The position numbers were made by a program, and so were the translations under genes. From contig JACSYO010002054.1 of NCBI GenBank assembly GCA_016806645.1, positions 362,501-426,500 of the forward strand: a DNA stretch of 64,000 nucleotides, read 5' to 3'. The notes under the pieces are model-generated. The model saw nothing but the letters and a program-made list of their open reading frames with translations, was not told the origin of the DNA and made no database searches. Below are positions 46,070 to 58,205 of the stretch, one piece after another (the stretch's first letter is position 1; every line of letters starts with the position of its first letter). Source of the DNA: Ophiodon elongatus (lineage: Eukaryota > Chordata > Actinopteri > Perciformes > Hexagrammidae).

Positions 46070-46520
46070 TTTAAATGAATCTGTTCTTCCTGGGGGACTT
46101 CTGCATATTTCCTCATGCAAAAATTGACCTTTTCCTTCGAGCGTACATGTCTTTGGGTGCAGGGCTCAATTTTCTCCACACACAGAATGTCCAATGAAAG
46201 CTCGCTCCTCGTCCCAGTTGCCTTTTGAGAAAAGATGGCCGGGCCGGTAGCAGGGAGAAGCTCAGCTCCGTCTGCGAGCACAAGTGTCACGCAATGGGAA
46301 ACCACAGCGGTGCCCCGGGGGCAGCCTCGACTCCCTCCTGTCTGACACACTCAGACCTAATTCCTCTTCTGCTTAACGAGCCACTTGATCATCCTGCACA
46401 CTCGTGCCGTCAGATCAATTTGAGCAGAAGCAGGAAAAAGCAAAAAGGGAACGTTTCTCGCTGCTGGAAATTGTTTGAAGCTGCTTATCGTCAATGGCCA
46501 ATGGAGCAGGACAGGCACTG
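46070..46520. promoter_or_regulatory. Candidate conserved noncoding element
   Basis: About 450 bp without repeats and GC-richer than its flanks, with catgcaaaaattgacc, gtcagatcaatttgagc and caatgggaaaccac. It is open on both strands for about 100 codons without a domain. Either an enhancer or an untranslated exon could look like this. Confidence 0.32.
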
Positions 46521-47515
46521 CTGACCCCGGTGGCCCCTGTGTAATATGGTGGACTCTAGTCTGAAATGAGGGCTTGTTTCTGGTGGGATTGGGGAGGGGG
46601 GGGGGTTGTGCTGTAGCTTAGGGAGGATGTCACAAACCATTTTCCTTTCATAACAATACAGAATCTGAAGTGTTTGGTCTTGTTTTACCATCAGGCCTGA
46701 AAATCCTCCCACTATCAGTATTTGCCAACATTCTTTCTGTCATCACCGTGTGCTAGAAACATACACCCTGTGGCCTTGGTATTGATAGGTTATACCTTTT
46801 TGACAACATATCTACTGTTGAAAATGTGGGCGTGATATTATATTGAGTAATTTTACAATGAACAAGTAGATAAATGCAGTGATGAAATCTATCTTTTTCC
46901 AGCTGAGGCTGTTCGCTTAGGTCAAGTCCTTTTTTCATTTAGTGATTTTAAAAGCGTGTAGGCCTTTACGCACACATTCTTTGCATCCATATATTGTGGC
47001 AGCGATGAGAATCTGCAATAAAAGGTCTGAATAGATTTGTGCAGGCGGAGGACCAACTACCAGGATCATATTGACCCTGAGCTGTCAGCTACTGTACGAT
47101 AGTTTAATAAGTTTCCTTTCAGCAAACTGTTCTGAGTGAATTGACGTTTCCTCTGGTTAACACGTGCGCAGTGTGCTGTATATGTCGAGGGCTTTTATTG
47201 TGAAAGGGAAGAACAGAAGGAGTGGATCTGGTCTGCGATGCGTTTGTCAAGGTTGAAAGAAACGATAAAGTTGACCTTGTTGGTTCTGACCACAGAGCTT
47301 CTGTGTGGTTGTACAATATATAGTGCACAATGGGATTAGTTGATGCTTTTGTTCGAGATGCGATAGCTCAGAAGAATCTGATCTTGATTTTCCGCTGCAT
47401 AGTATTAATACCCTATGTAAAAGTATTCATGACAAAAACAGTTTGTCAACTGTTTTAAAAGCAGGAAGTTATCGCAGGAAAAAAACAATGATGTACAAAG
47501 GAGTTATACACATTT

Positions 47516-47900
47516 ATGACCTTTACATTGTCACAGCCTGTCCTCCCTCTCACACTTGCAGCTGATCCAGAATGCTGCAGCACGTCTTTAAAACTATACT
47601 TGTACACACATGCAGGCGATAGCACATTTCTCCCGTACTGGCCTCCCTTCACTGACTTCCTGTGCGTTTCAGGATTCATTCCAAGAGTTTATTGTTTACC
47701 TGCAAATCCTTAAAAGGGCTCGCTCTGAGCTTTGGCTTTGACCTTTAACAACCATTCGTCCTATCAAGGTCACTCAGGTCAGCTGACCAGTGGTTCTTTG
47801 TGGTGCCTAGGTCTAGGTTGAGGCACAGCGTTGTCTCTGCTTCTTAGCCCCCCACCCCTCCCTCCCTACACCGCCTGTTTTTAAATCCTATTTTAAAACA
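47516..47900 (+). mobile_element. LINE ORF2 C-terminal fragment
   Basis: One frame reads CHSLSSLSHLQLIQNAAARL at 47529-47588. The LQLxQNAAARL block is the hallmark of the region after the reverse transcriptase in several fish LINEs. It continues, broken by stops and shifts, through blocks matching TGLPSLTSC.FQDSFQ and SLSLL. A cattttattctc...atgagattta tail follows near 47900. Truncated at the 5' side and dead. Confidence 0.75.
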
Positions 47901-49255
47901 CATTTTTATTCTCTGGTTCTTTACTCATTATGAGATTTACCATGCAATATTATTGTCTTTTAAACAGGTGTATGCTTTTTGTTATATTTTGATCGCACAG
48001 CAGTAATTATGCTTTAGAAAAAATATAAATATGCTTTGTATAAAAAAATACATTTATATTATAATACTGCAATGTCGTGGCAGCATTCATGACTTTAGCA
48101 GTGAGGCCTTCAATCCTCTTTTATTCAGCGAGAAGATTCTGCCATCTCAGTGAAAATGCCCAGCCTTGACCCAAGCTTTGCAATAAGCACATCGGCACAA
48201 CTCAGCACATCAGCATTTACTTTCTGTTCTTCAAAACCAAGGTTAGTATCTCATTGGGAAAGCTGTGTGATTCATCAGAATCTAGAGGAATCCAGTGGGA
48301 GGTCAGTGGGAACTCAGATGCTTTGTCTGAACTTTAAACATAGGGACATGCATTAAGTTTACGCCCTCCCGCTCCTTTGCAGGGATCTAAGGATGGTCTC
48401 TGGAGATGCCACTTTTGGCACAAAAAGGCATTTTTAATGAAGATTGATTTGGTTTGCTCTTACATCCTGCACTTTGCTCCACTTTACACGGATAAAAATG
48501 TGCATGTGTGCAAGTCCCTGGTATTTGCCATTTAACAAAGAGGCCTGTCTGTGTTTGTCTAGTTAATTCTTGTTTGCTGAGTTAATTAACATGAAGGAGG
48601 TAGGTGAGAATGAAGAGAGGGACAGGGATTATTTGTGATCCATTTTGCATTACAAAACAGGGAAAAAACAAATCTGTAGACCACAGAGTGGACAAATAAA
48701 TAGCCCATGTTGACTTTATAATCTTCACTCAGGAACAGCCCGCTGCAGCACAATGGATCTGTCTTCCTGTCTGTCGCGACACATTTTTCATTAGTAATCT
48801 ATGCTGTTCTTTTGTCTCGTGGTGGAATGATGTGATCTATGAAAATAACCTCCTGTCACATGTGGGGAGTAAGCTTTCCTTGAGCAACGCTAACAGACAG
48901 ACATTAAAAGAAAACCTATCCCTGCAAAATTGTTTTGACATTTAAATAAAACCTGAAATGCGGTGCAGTAATAAACCGCAGTTTGAATCACACAGTTTAG
49001 AATGTGTCAGTAAAAGCTGCTAATGTGTTGTGGTTCAGGTTCCGAGTGCTGACAAAGTTACAGAGTCCTCTCTGCAGGTCAAATAAGTTCATGACAATTT
49101 ATTTTCCAATTTATAAACCACGTTTAACATGGTGTAATTCCGCCCACCGACAGCCACCTCATTTCCCATCTCCATGTGCATATCTGGACCTTCACACCAA
49201 GGTCTTTTATTTGGAGACTGCAGTGTTTTTTCACTTATCTTCATTAGCTTGGCCT
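47901..49255. other. Noncoding stretch
   Basis: No gene recognised. The first 160 bases are AT-rich and may belong to the LINE tail. The section 48560-48900 is repeat-free and could hold regulatory DNA. Confidence 0.45.
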
Positions 49256-49256
49256 T

Positions 49257-49362
49257 AGAGAGAGACATATGACATCCAACAAAGGTCCCAATGCAGGAAC
49301 CAAACCCGTGATTTCGCAGTTATTCGGCATGTGCTGTATCCACTTGGCCACCAAGTGACCCT
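49257..49362 (-). mobile_element. tRNA-derived SINE head (minus strand)
   Basis: Read on the minus strand: gggtcacttggtggccaagt ... cacgggtttggttcctgc ... gggacctttgttggatgtcat. The A box tggccaagtgg lies at 49340-49350 and a weakened B box (ggtttggttcc) near 49296-49306. The downstream 'gggacctttgntgnatgtcat' block is the usual body of a fish SINE. The copy is short and has lost its tail. Confidence 0.75.
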
Positions 49363-51082
49363 TTACTGCTTATAGATTTGTCCCCTCAACACCTGAGATG
49401 GACCTTTCTTTGAGGAAATTGCCACAATCTGCACTTAATAACTGAGTATATCAATGGTGACAAAGTCTCTTTTCTCAAGTGTTAGACCTACTTAAGTGAG
49501 TGTTACACTGGACAGCAATTCTCGGGTTACAGCTCCTGCTCTCTAGTTTGCGTGCCGAAACCCAATGCAAGTGCCACTGTCACAAATGTTTGAGTTTGTG
49601 TCTTTGTTGCAGTCCCTCGTGTTAGCTCTCAGTCCGGATGAGTCTCTCTCTCCGGTCCTTGGTTCTTGGTCTACGATCCTTGACTGTTCTTGATCGACGC
49701 CCATTCAAAGAGGAATGGGTGCATAATTTGTGAAATGCAGTTCCTATGATGATAGGAGAATATATAAGCTTTAATAGTGCTCCGCAAGAATCAATATTTT
49801 CACTGAAAGTGCAATGCATTCCTCTATATAGATTGCTGTCTGAGAGCTCGGTGTTCATTTCCCCTGCCGATGCAAACCTTCTAATTATACAGCATCTGCT
49901 TATTTTATTCAAAGAAAAAAAAAGGTTAGATTGCGTTTTGACACCGCTACTGCTCAGCAATCATCAGTGCCATTATCACGAGGCGTTTATATTGTTTGTG
50001 CATAAATGCCGTCATGAAAGGTGATTGCCGGCAGCCGACAGCTCCGTGGTGCATGTCAGTTCAGGAATGCAGGTACAATGTTCAGTTCACGTTCAGCTGG
50101 AGAGCCCTGGATCAATGAGGTAATGACAGGAAATTGGCAGCAGCTCTGTTGACATACCAGAAAGGAAATTATGTGTAACTGCAGGGAGGTACAACACAAT
50201 CACTTACAATTTGAATGCACTGAGAGGTGTATTCTGCCCTTTGTTGCATCTCTGCTGTCTTTTGTGGCTTTTAACCTATTTGAATACAAAACATTCCTTT
50301 ATTTAGCTTTCACGACAACAATCCATCAAATTATGTCTTGATTTTTTTCACATATAAGAGCTGTTCATTCATTTAGCTGCCACTGTGGCAGTGGCAGCTG
50401 GATTAAAAGGATTAAAAACATGAGCACCACTTCTACAAAAATCACCTCTTCTGAAGAAATACAGAGAAAACCTTTGACCTCAGAAGCAAATCCTCTTTGA
50501 GACAGGAAGAATAGATATATATATATGATGAAGTAGAATTGCTCAGGGCAGATGAAGAAAGTTAAGGAATTCGGAAAAGACACACTGCCACATTAGATGA
50601 CGATGAAAATGTAGACTCTTCTGCCCTATATTTTCAGGCAGTGATGTGAAGACTATTAAGAGCATGCAGAAGAGAGGAGCGGTGGCTCTAGCGTGAACTC
50701 TAACAGCTTGAGCAGAATCTTCACAGAGAAACTAGACCCACCATTACTGGATCTCTTTCAGCACTGTGCTTTCCTTTGGAATGAAGAATCAAGGACAGCC
50801 AGGTTGGCGGAACATTTCTGAACTGAGTGAATGTCCTGTATGTTTAATCTGACACTGCAATGCCCTTTTTAACATTTGTTATGTGCATTTGGATGGTTAA
50901 ACTCTGCAAATTAATATCTGCCTCTAAATATTTCTCAAAATTACTAAGAATGTCCAGTTTGCCATAATCTTGAAAAGAGCTTATTTCAGAGAATTCCTAT
51001 TCAGTAAAATTTGTTTTTTTCAAAGCCAAATAATATAAAAAAATATGGAATTAAATTACCTAAAGCTCAAGTTGGTAATCTT
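49363..51082. other. Noncoding stretch
   Basis: No gene recognised. A CNE-like part is at 49740-50070. The rest is AT-rich with chance frames. Confidence 0.5.
49740..50070. promoter_or_regulatory. Candidate conserved noncoding element
   Basis: A repeat-free segment with aagctttaatagtgctccgc, caaaccttctaattatacag, cagcaatcatcagtgcc, gtgcataaatgccgtc and gaaaggtgattgccgg. No protein domain is found in the frames crossing it on either strand (92 plus, 112 minus). Confidence 0.42.

Positions 51083-51132
<50 letters not shown>
51083..51132. repeat. (GA)n microsatellite
   Basis: A pure GA run starting after ttgagaaa. Confidence 0.98.
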
Positions 51133-51134
<2 letters not shown>

Positions 51135-51184
51135 AACAACAACAATACCACAACAGCTAAAATAGAAAAATTACTAATATAGCT

Positions 51185-51298
51185 GTTGATGATGATATTA
51201 ATAATAATGATGATGATGATAATAATAATAAATATTGTTAATATAATAATGATACTAATTATTATTATTATTAATATACTAATAATAATAATAACATA
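51185..51298. repeat. (ATG/ATA)n trinucleotide cluster
   Basis: Alternating gatgat, aataat and attatt runs with short interruptions, 50 bases downstream of the GA tract. Right of centre the runs switch to the complementary attattatt, giving a weak inverted symmetry. Confidence 0.9.
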
Positions 51299-51514
51299 AA
51301 TACGTAAACCATGAACGTGGCTATTGTTAGATACTCACAGCCGGAGGACTCCTTTGAAGCTCTATGGCTGAAGGGGGACGGGAAGGTAGCCTGTTCAATC
51401 ATTCCATTGGGGCTGCATGGGAGCCTTGAGAAGTCCTCATGTGGAAGACCTTTATGGAGTCTGTTTTGATCCTGGGACCTTGGTGGAATATGTTCTAACC
51501 AGCGAGCTGCAGCC
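51299..51514. other. Noncoding spacer
   Basis: Short unassigned DNA between the trinucleotide tract and family C copy 1. A 92-codon minus frame crosses it into the repeat. Confidence 0.4.
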
Positions 51515-51665
51515 ATTGGATGGATTGCCATGAACTTTAGCAGATACATTATTTTTCCTGAGAGGCTGAATCTTATTGACTTCGTTGATTATGTGACTTT
51601 CCATCTGGCCTCATCATAAGGTCATAATTTGAATGTGTCCAATACTTTGGTCCAGAAACAAAGGG
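51515..51665 (+). repeat. Family C dispersed repeat, copy 1 (partial)
   Basis: Shares ggatggattgccatg (51518 on; compare 58296) and tgtgtccaatactttggt (51634-51651; compare 59188-59205) with the copy at 58.2-59.4 kb. Between them lie the usual 'gagaggctgaatctt...cttcgttgat...gactttccatctggcc' blocks. This repeat is very common in fish genomes and often occurs as tandem units of about 125 bp. Confidence 0.75.
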
Positions 51666-53329
51666 TGTTAGGTGTAATGATTATTCTGAGACTGTTCATT
51701 GTGTTACTGAACTGTACAGCAAACCATTAGTAGCAGTGCTGTTATTGAATGGTACAGATTGAAATAAAGAAACAAGACTAAACTTTGAAATGAGACATTG
51801 TGTCTACATAAGAAGTTTTTTTTTTTCATCTTGAAAGTTCAATGCTTGATATCAGTATTAAATCATACTGAAGGATCATGGCCTTTTGTATGTGGCTAAA
51901 AATGACCACGAATGAGATTGCATTACTAATTAAGAGAAGAGAAGTGACATTTACTTAGTATGAATCCTATTTCTATAGTCAGCACCAGTCAAATCAAGTC
52001 CAGACTAGCATTTTAAACTTAATATGATATATATCACACTTACTCAGAAATGCAGCTTTCGCAGCAAAGTTGCTCCAATTTCAAAGCATGCAAAGCTGTC
52101 CAGTTTCTAATTAGCTGATTTTATTCCATGGTTTATAAAAAGATTGGTCTTTCTGAATTTTTCTAGGAAAGACAGAAATCATGTGGCCCTTTGTTGGAAA
52201 TCTCCTGAATCAAGGGTGTTTTATTGGAATACAATTGTAATGAGCATATGCATATGAATTATGCATTCTGTGAATTATAATGAATCCCGTAGTCACTGAC
52301 AATGACAACAATCTGTCATTGTTGCGTCGATTACCGCTGCTGCTTCCTCTGTTGCGCCTCCCGCAGTAGCTTTGATGAAAAGCCTCACACTTGTTTAGGC
52401 ATTCAGTGTGCTTGAACAAAGGGAGGTGAAACAGTTTTTAATCAACATCATGAATCGTACACTCCTGGATGTTTTGTGATGGAGTTTCTGTCACATCTTG
52501 CTCAGTTAATTTGGTTAAAATGGCTATTTTTTTGTCTTTTATCAGAGGATGAAGGTAATAAACATGCTTCCACTCAGCCAGTTCTTGTGTACAGAGCAGA
52601 TCTGATGATCATACAAAACGTATCTCCACACATTATACCATAACCACAGATCTGCTACCACTGTACATCTTGACTTGTTTTGCTCTGCACTGACTGGGCT
52701 GTGAATGCAGCTGAAATCATTTGGGTGGAGCTCACTGCTGAGAGAGAAGTGAGATTGGAATTGTTCAGTTCTGCCTGGCTGGGGATGCAGACAAGGAGCT
52801 CAGCTTCCTCTCTACACAGACGCATTAGATGGCTTTAACACACGGACCCCGGCAGCGTGGATGTGTGTATCAATATAACGCAGATCAAGGTGATGGATTG
52901 ACGGCCATGTGAAATTGGCTAAATATTTAATACGGTGTCTTTATAGTTTGTCTCAGAATTCCCAAAGTGGAGTGAAGACACTTTTATTGTGAAATCGACT
53001 GTGCAGCTTTATTTGACCTCCGCATGTTATTGCTTAGGGACAGAGGGACACCAGCGGTCTCAAATGCTCATATTCAGATTTTATCTATTTGGCCAACAGA
53101 GAAATCGATACTCTTAAAGGTCTGGTGATGTACAGTTATTAATACAGTGTGGAATTATTCTATAGTCATAGTGGGAAAAGCACAGGTGCAATTAATAACA
53201 TTTAGAACAAGCACATTCCATTTAGGCGAGCTAGCAAGGTCCTGTTATTGTGCATACTGGCTCACTGTCATGGCCTCCTGGGACACGTAAAGGTTCTCTA
53301 TACAATATTCAGAGCATCAATTTACAATA
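51666..53329. other. Noncoding stretch
   Basis: No gene recognised. The part 52800-53115 (gacggccatgtgaaattggc, taaatatttaatacggtg, tgcagctttatttgacc, cagattttatctatttggcc) is CNE-like; the remainder is AT-rich. Confidence 0.45.
52800..53115. promoter_or_regulatory. Candidate conserved noncoding element
   Basis: Repeat-free, with a TATA/forkhead-like aaatatttaatac, a CDX/HOX-like cttttattgtgaaatc and a GATA-like tttatctattt. No open frame. Confidence 0.33.
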
Positions 53330-53660
53330 GTTTCTCTGTAAGATACAGTGGAGTAGATGTGTGAGCAGAGAAATGAAGCCGCCTTGCTTCTAGTGTTAAT
53401 GGTCGCGCATGTTAGCGTGCCTCACTGCTAAGCTAATGGCCTGCGCTCTGTACTGTTCTCATGCGGCGGTGACAGCTGATAACACCATCCCGAAAGGGTA
53501 AACACTGTTAGCTACGTCATCAGTTAGAGATGTTAGCATCGTTAGCTGCAAACCGCCGGCTCAACTGTTGCCATATTGAGAGCTGTATGGAGGCAATGCT
53601 CTGAAATTCAAATTTGGTACACATCATGGAGCTGAGTCATCGTTAAGACGTTTCTTTCAC
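53330..53660. repeat. Probable dispersed repeat, class unknown
   Basis: Repeated atgttagc/gctaa words with blocks catgcggcggtgacagctga, taaacactgttagctacg and cagttagagatgttagc, which I recall from other fish sequences. No second copy occurs in this window. Confidence 0.35.
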
Positions 53661-53828
53661 CTGTGCTTTAGCTGCTGTGAGTCAACATTTCTGCTGTGAA
53701 AAAAGGGTCTATTGTGAGATGCTAATAGATCAAACACCAAGGACAGCGATTCAACAAACTGATAAAAAGATGCATTCCCTGAATCACAGCGGTCGCAAAA
53801 CACTGCCGCTCATGCGCACTTCCACGAG

Positions 53829-53857
53829 GATGGGTGGGTGGGTGGGTGGGTGGATGA
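53829..53857. repeat. (GGGT)n tract, G-quadruplex-like
   Basis: ggatgggtgggtgggtgggt and onward: five closely spaced GGG runs on the plus strand. Confidence 0.9.
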
Positions 53858-53939
53858 GGTGTCGGGGTGCAGGTAAATCAAAAGAGGCCGCTGTGTGGAT
53901 TTCCTAAACCAAACAAGTTGTTCCAAGCCGTGTGTAATT

Positions 53940-54245
53940 CACCCCACAGATGATGGGTTTTACAGCCTTTTCGCCTGTATTCTATCCAGTGGGGATCTGT
54001 AAATCTGTCAAGGAGAGAGTCGATTCCATTCCCCGTGCCGTAATCTCATTTGCCTCTGGTGCCAATGGTGCATCAAATGTCGTCGCTGGCTCGGGTGGTC
54101 GGGTGCAGTGCCTGGCTGCCGCACTGCCGATTCGAGCCTGAGAGTAAATCCCACCTGTCCCACATGAGGTGCTCCATCAACCACAGAAATTCATTATCCC
54201 AGAATGTTTTAGGGGGCTAATGGAATCCTTATCTTTATCTTGCAC
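53940..54245. promoter_or_regulatory. Candidate conserved noncoding element
   Basis: GC-balanced, repeat-free DNA with gccgtaatctcatttgcctc, gggggctaatggaatcc and aatccttatctttatcttgc (paired GATA words). A 63-codon frame crosses it with no domain. Confidence 0.35.
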
Positions 54246-55431
54246 AGGACGAATTTAATTACATGCTGTAGTAAAAGTCCCCCCAGTTTATCAGCCCTAC
54301 ATGCATATCTGTCCTTTTTTTCAGGTCTCAGACTGTTTGTTCCCGGGCTGATGTCTGTGTTTTACAGTACTGACTGTCAGTCACAGGATGCAGTCTGTAT
54401 ACTGTTTTCTATTTATAGCCTATACAATAAGATAAGATGAAATTGAGGCAGTTAGGAATGTCCTCATCCTCCTACACACCTTTGGTTAACAACGTTTGTC
54501 AATTACCCGTAGATCCGTGCTGTGTTATTAAGAAGGGAAAAAAGGAGCTGATGCTGTACATGCGTCATAATAATGTCTACAGTTGATTATCATCAAACTG
54601 GCTGCTTTTACTTTGTCTCCTCTCCAGCTTGGCAATTTATAACAAGCTTTCTAACACTCCCTCCATTGTAATTGTTTGGGATTGTGTGTGTGAGAGAAAG
54701 TGTGTGTGGATGGAAGGGGTTGTATCTCATAAGAAATCCGTAAAGGGTAAAAGAAAGCCAGTGAGGGGCTGCAAACAGAAGCAGAATACTCACTGTTGTC
54801 ACATTCAGTTTCGGCAGCGATAATTCTGCGATATATTTTGTTTCCAAATTGTCTGGGAGAACAGCTTTGATGGCGAGTCTTTTTAAGTGGAAGCTGCAAA
54901 TGTTGCAGTTGGAGCTTGTTAACGTTTAGCACCTTATGCTCCATTGTCGAAGGTGTCCATGATTAGGGAGAGAGAGGGCATTGCTATGGCCTTTTGCTGC
55001 GGAACATTTCCTACTGCATCATTTAAGGCCACCACAGTGCCTTCAAGTCCACAGGAAGCTACTGCAAGGTAGTGATTACGGATCGTTTCAACAAATTGCG
55101 GTGACATAAGATAAATAAAAAAAAACGCCAAGGGTTGTTACTAAGGAGAGTTATGAGAAAAACACAGTTTACTTCTTGTTGACTTGTTTTGCTCTTCAAA
55201 ATGAAACCAGTTCGACTATTAGGTAACACTTTCATTATGTTCATCAGCAAAAACATCCATAACATAAAATTACAATATTTAAGCACTCTTTTGTTCTACA
55301 TGCACGTCAACTACAGTGTGGTTGAGGCATTGTTCTGCTCTTCTATCACACACACACAGGCAGAAATTATTTTTTTCTCAAGAAGATTCCTAAATGAGCC
55401 GGTGATTCCTCGTGGCAGAACCATTGCAGAC
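54246..55431. other. Noncoding stretch
   Basis: No gene recognised. Small frames on both strands overlap. A short gataagataag word near 54430 is a microsatellite seed. Confidence 0.45.
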
Positions 55432-55850
55432 CCATAGACTGTATATAAGAAGTGGACGTAGTGAACGTGACATCACCCATAGAAGTTACAATATTTGGTT
55501 GTGGAGGAGTGACGTAGTGACCCCGAATACGGCTCTGGTAGCTGCAGTGACCTGTCAATCACAGTAAGCCTGCCCTAAAGCATACCCTACTTTAAGGTAT
55601 ATTTGACTCTCAATGGACCATGATTTACTAAATGAACATCATGCTGTATTGAAGACTTGAAACTAGAGATTGAGACCATAAACTCATGTTTACAATGTTT
55701 ACTGAGGGAATAAATCAAGTGAGAAGTAGAGTCATTTTCTCATAGACTTCTATACAACCAGAGGAGTTGCCCCCTGATGGACATTCGAGAGAAGGCAGCT
55801 TTAAGACGGATCTGCTTCACTTGGCGGAAGTTGCCGCCTGGGCAGACCCG
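55432..55850 (+). repeat. Family A dispersed repeat, copy 3
   Basis: Begins ccatagactgtatataagaa and gtggacgtagtgaacgtgac, then runs in parallel with copy 2: cctgtcaatcacagtaagcc, agcataccctactttaaggt, gacttgaaactagaga (55654-55669), catagacttctatacaacca and gttgccgcctgg. It is closer to copy 2 than to copy 1. Its start suggests that the full family has a gactgtatataagaagtgg 5' end. Confidence 0.8.
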
Positions 55851-55884
55851 ATCCAATCCAACCCAAACCAGTCAGAGCAGACTT

Positions 55885-56092
55885 GGATTTTTCAGGACGG
55901 GGGCTTATAGAGACAGGCACTAAATAGAGCGTGTCAGACTGAGGGTGAACACAGGTATATTAAGACCAACAGACAGTATGAGAAGAAAAATGTGTTGTTT
56001 GAACATTAAAGCATGGAAACATGTTCTAGTAGAAATCCCAAAGACAAGTATGAGCTTAAAAATGAACATGATACGTCTCCTTTAAATCGGCT
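55885..56092 (+). repeat. Probable dispersed repeat, directly after family A
   Basis: Blocks gagacaggcactaaatagag, gtgtcagactgagggtgaac, aacattaaagcatggaaaca, tgttctagtagaaatcccaa and aaatgaacatgatacgtctc followed by ctttaaa match a fish repeat I recall. It may be a separate element abutting family A copy 3. Confidence 0.5.
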
Positions 56093-58205
56093 ACTTTGAC
56101 AAACACCATCCCGGAGGAAGGATACTTTTAGGCAATCCTACATCCATTCTGCTCGTCAAGAAGCATAATCCTTGAATGTATTTCTTCATATAATATTCAC
56201 ATTTCCGATGCCAGTATTAGTTATGATGATGTTTATTTAGACATATTTGTCGACCTGGTTTACTTAGCTTTAAGGTTATCTGGTGAGTATGTTATGCTTG
56301 CTATTTCAGTTATGTTATTATACTTACACCTCCTATGGGTTTTCACTAATATGAGATTCATGGGAGCTTTACATTGTATTTCATTGGGAAACAGGGCTGG
56401 ATTATATTACGTTTTTTGTTGTTGTTCTTTTTTTAGTTCTTTAATGAAACACATAAAACCATATACCATTCACCTCCATTTACCTCGATAGAATTAAACC
56501 AAAACTGCTATTACTGCTATTGTTGAACTGACCCTTTAAAGATGAACTACATCTTCATGGCTAAGGAATGGCAAATTGTAAAATACAAAAAACTGATGCT
56601 AAATAGCTGCAGTACGTACATATTGAAAAAGCCGAGACTTTAGCTTCAGCAGCTTCGTTGTTCACAAGAGGAATGTTAAGAGGAGAATGGTAGTGTGTGT
56701 GCAGGTATCAATAGAAATTTAAACAGTGCAGTTCTGGTTTCTACTTCAGGCATTATACTTTGGAGCGTGAGAAATGTCTGCTTGCACAGGAATGTGCCCT
56801 ATTGAAGAGCCAATTCATGGATTTCCATTAGTTTCTGCAGTCACAATGAAATTGACGGTGCTCCTATGTAAATGTTGTTTTATTAGTTCATACATATTTA
56901 ACACACCGTTTCTCTTTGGTTAATGATTCAATGATGCTATGAATGTTTTGTGACACTTACAAAATTATAAAACAGTCTTGACACACGGGAATAACTACAA
57001 CATCCTTTTATTTGTTTACGCATTCATGTATTCAAATGTCAAGAGCAATATCTTAGAAATCACCAATCTGGATTTCCAGAAAATTACACTGAATGACTAA
57101 AAGTATTCATAAAAGTACGAATGAAAATATGAAAGTAACATGTGTTACGGCCTTGCCCTGGTAGGGGTGACATCAGTTTCAGGGTTTACGGGTGCCTTGT
57201 TAAGGAAATACATTGACATACGTTAGTGGATCAATTAATCAGCAGTGACAGCGAATCAGGCAATTACTGTAGTCTGGTGCATTGTTTAGCTTTCCAATAA
57301 AAAATTGCAGGCTATACAATCTCTGCTTGGTTCCTATGTATTTCCTGACGCTTATCTAAGTGTATGAGTGCTGCAGCATTGTCTGGTTGCTGTGGTTTTC
57401 ACCCTTGGCCTCTTCACTAGTTGTTTATTACATTGCTTATCTAGAAATTGAAGATTGTCTGCTGGAGCATTGTACGAGAACAGAATAAAAGCCTTAAACA
57501 TATCTGTTTAAAATAATGTCTGCAGCTTGAAATGCCTCTGTGGTGTTGTATGTCACTGTTGTTAAAACAGTGTTGGAGTCCTTTCATTCGTGCAAAATGG
57601 GTGAGAATATCTACTATTACTATAATCATTTGTATGCAGTATAGAAACAGCTTTATGTGTGACGGAGATCATTAAACAGATTTATTTTCCGGCTGCTAAT
57701 GCAAATCCATAGAGCACGTCTCTCGCACATATTTTAATGACAGTACTGTCAGCAGGAAGTGGGCCCTTCTTTAATCAACTTTGGCTAGTTTGAAAGAAAA
57801 TGTCACCAATCCAGGCGCTGCCCTTCTTCTTGTTTTGGCTCCATTGATAACATCTGGTAGCAATAAAACTGCACTTTCAATTTTAGAATCTAAATGTCAA
57901 GGAAGCTGGGGAGCCATATGCACAAATACTGTTACAGGTTTTAATTTGAAGGTTATTGTTTTAAATTGAAACACTAATCCTCTTTTTGGATATTCTGGGG
58001 ATGGACCGATAGATGAGCATGGGTTACTTTGTAATATGGTCTAGTAATATGAATTTAATGAGCAGTCAGTATATAAATAACAGAATTAAAGAGGGCATTA
58101 TTCCCTGCATACATTTCAGGAAAGACAGTTCAGGCTTGAGGTTGCAAGTGATTGAATGAGATGATGATTCAACTGCAAGCATAGAAAACAAATCAAGAAG
58201 CCTTC
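56093..58205. other. Noncoding stretch, AT-rich
   Basis: No gene recognised in about 2.1 kb; only short chance frames (62-65 codons). Confidence 0.5.

Larger units (their letters stand above)
44356..47515. other. Noncoding stretch
   Basis: No gene confirmed. It holds an unrecognised 145-codon frame (45131-45568), a speculative exon (45981-46056) and a CNE-like part (46070-46520). A G-rich run (ggggaggggggggggttg) lies near 46590. Confidence 0.5.
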
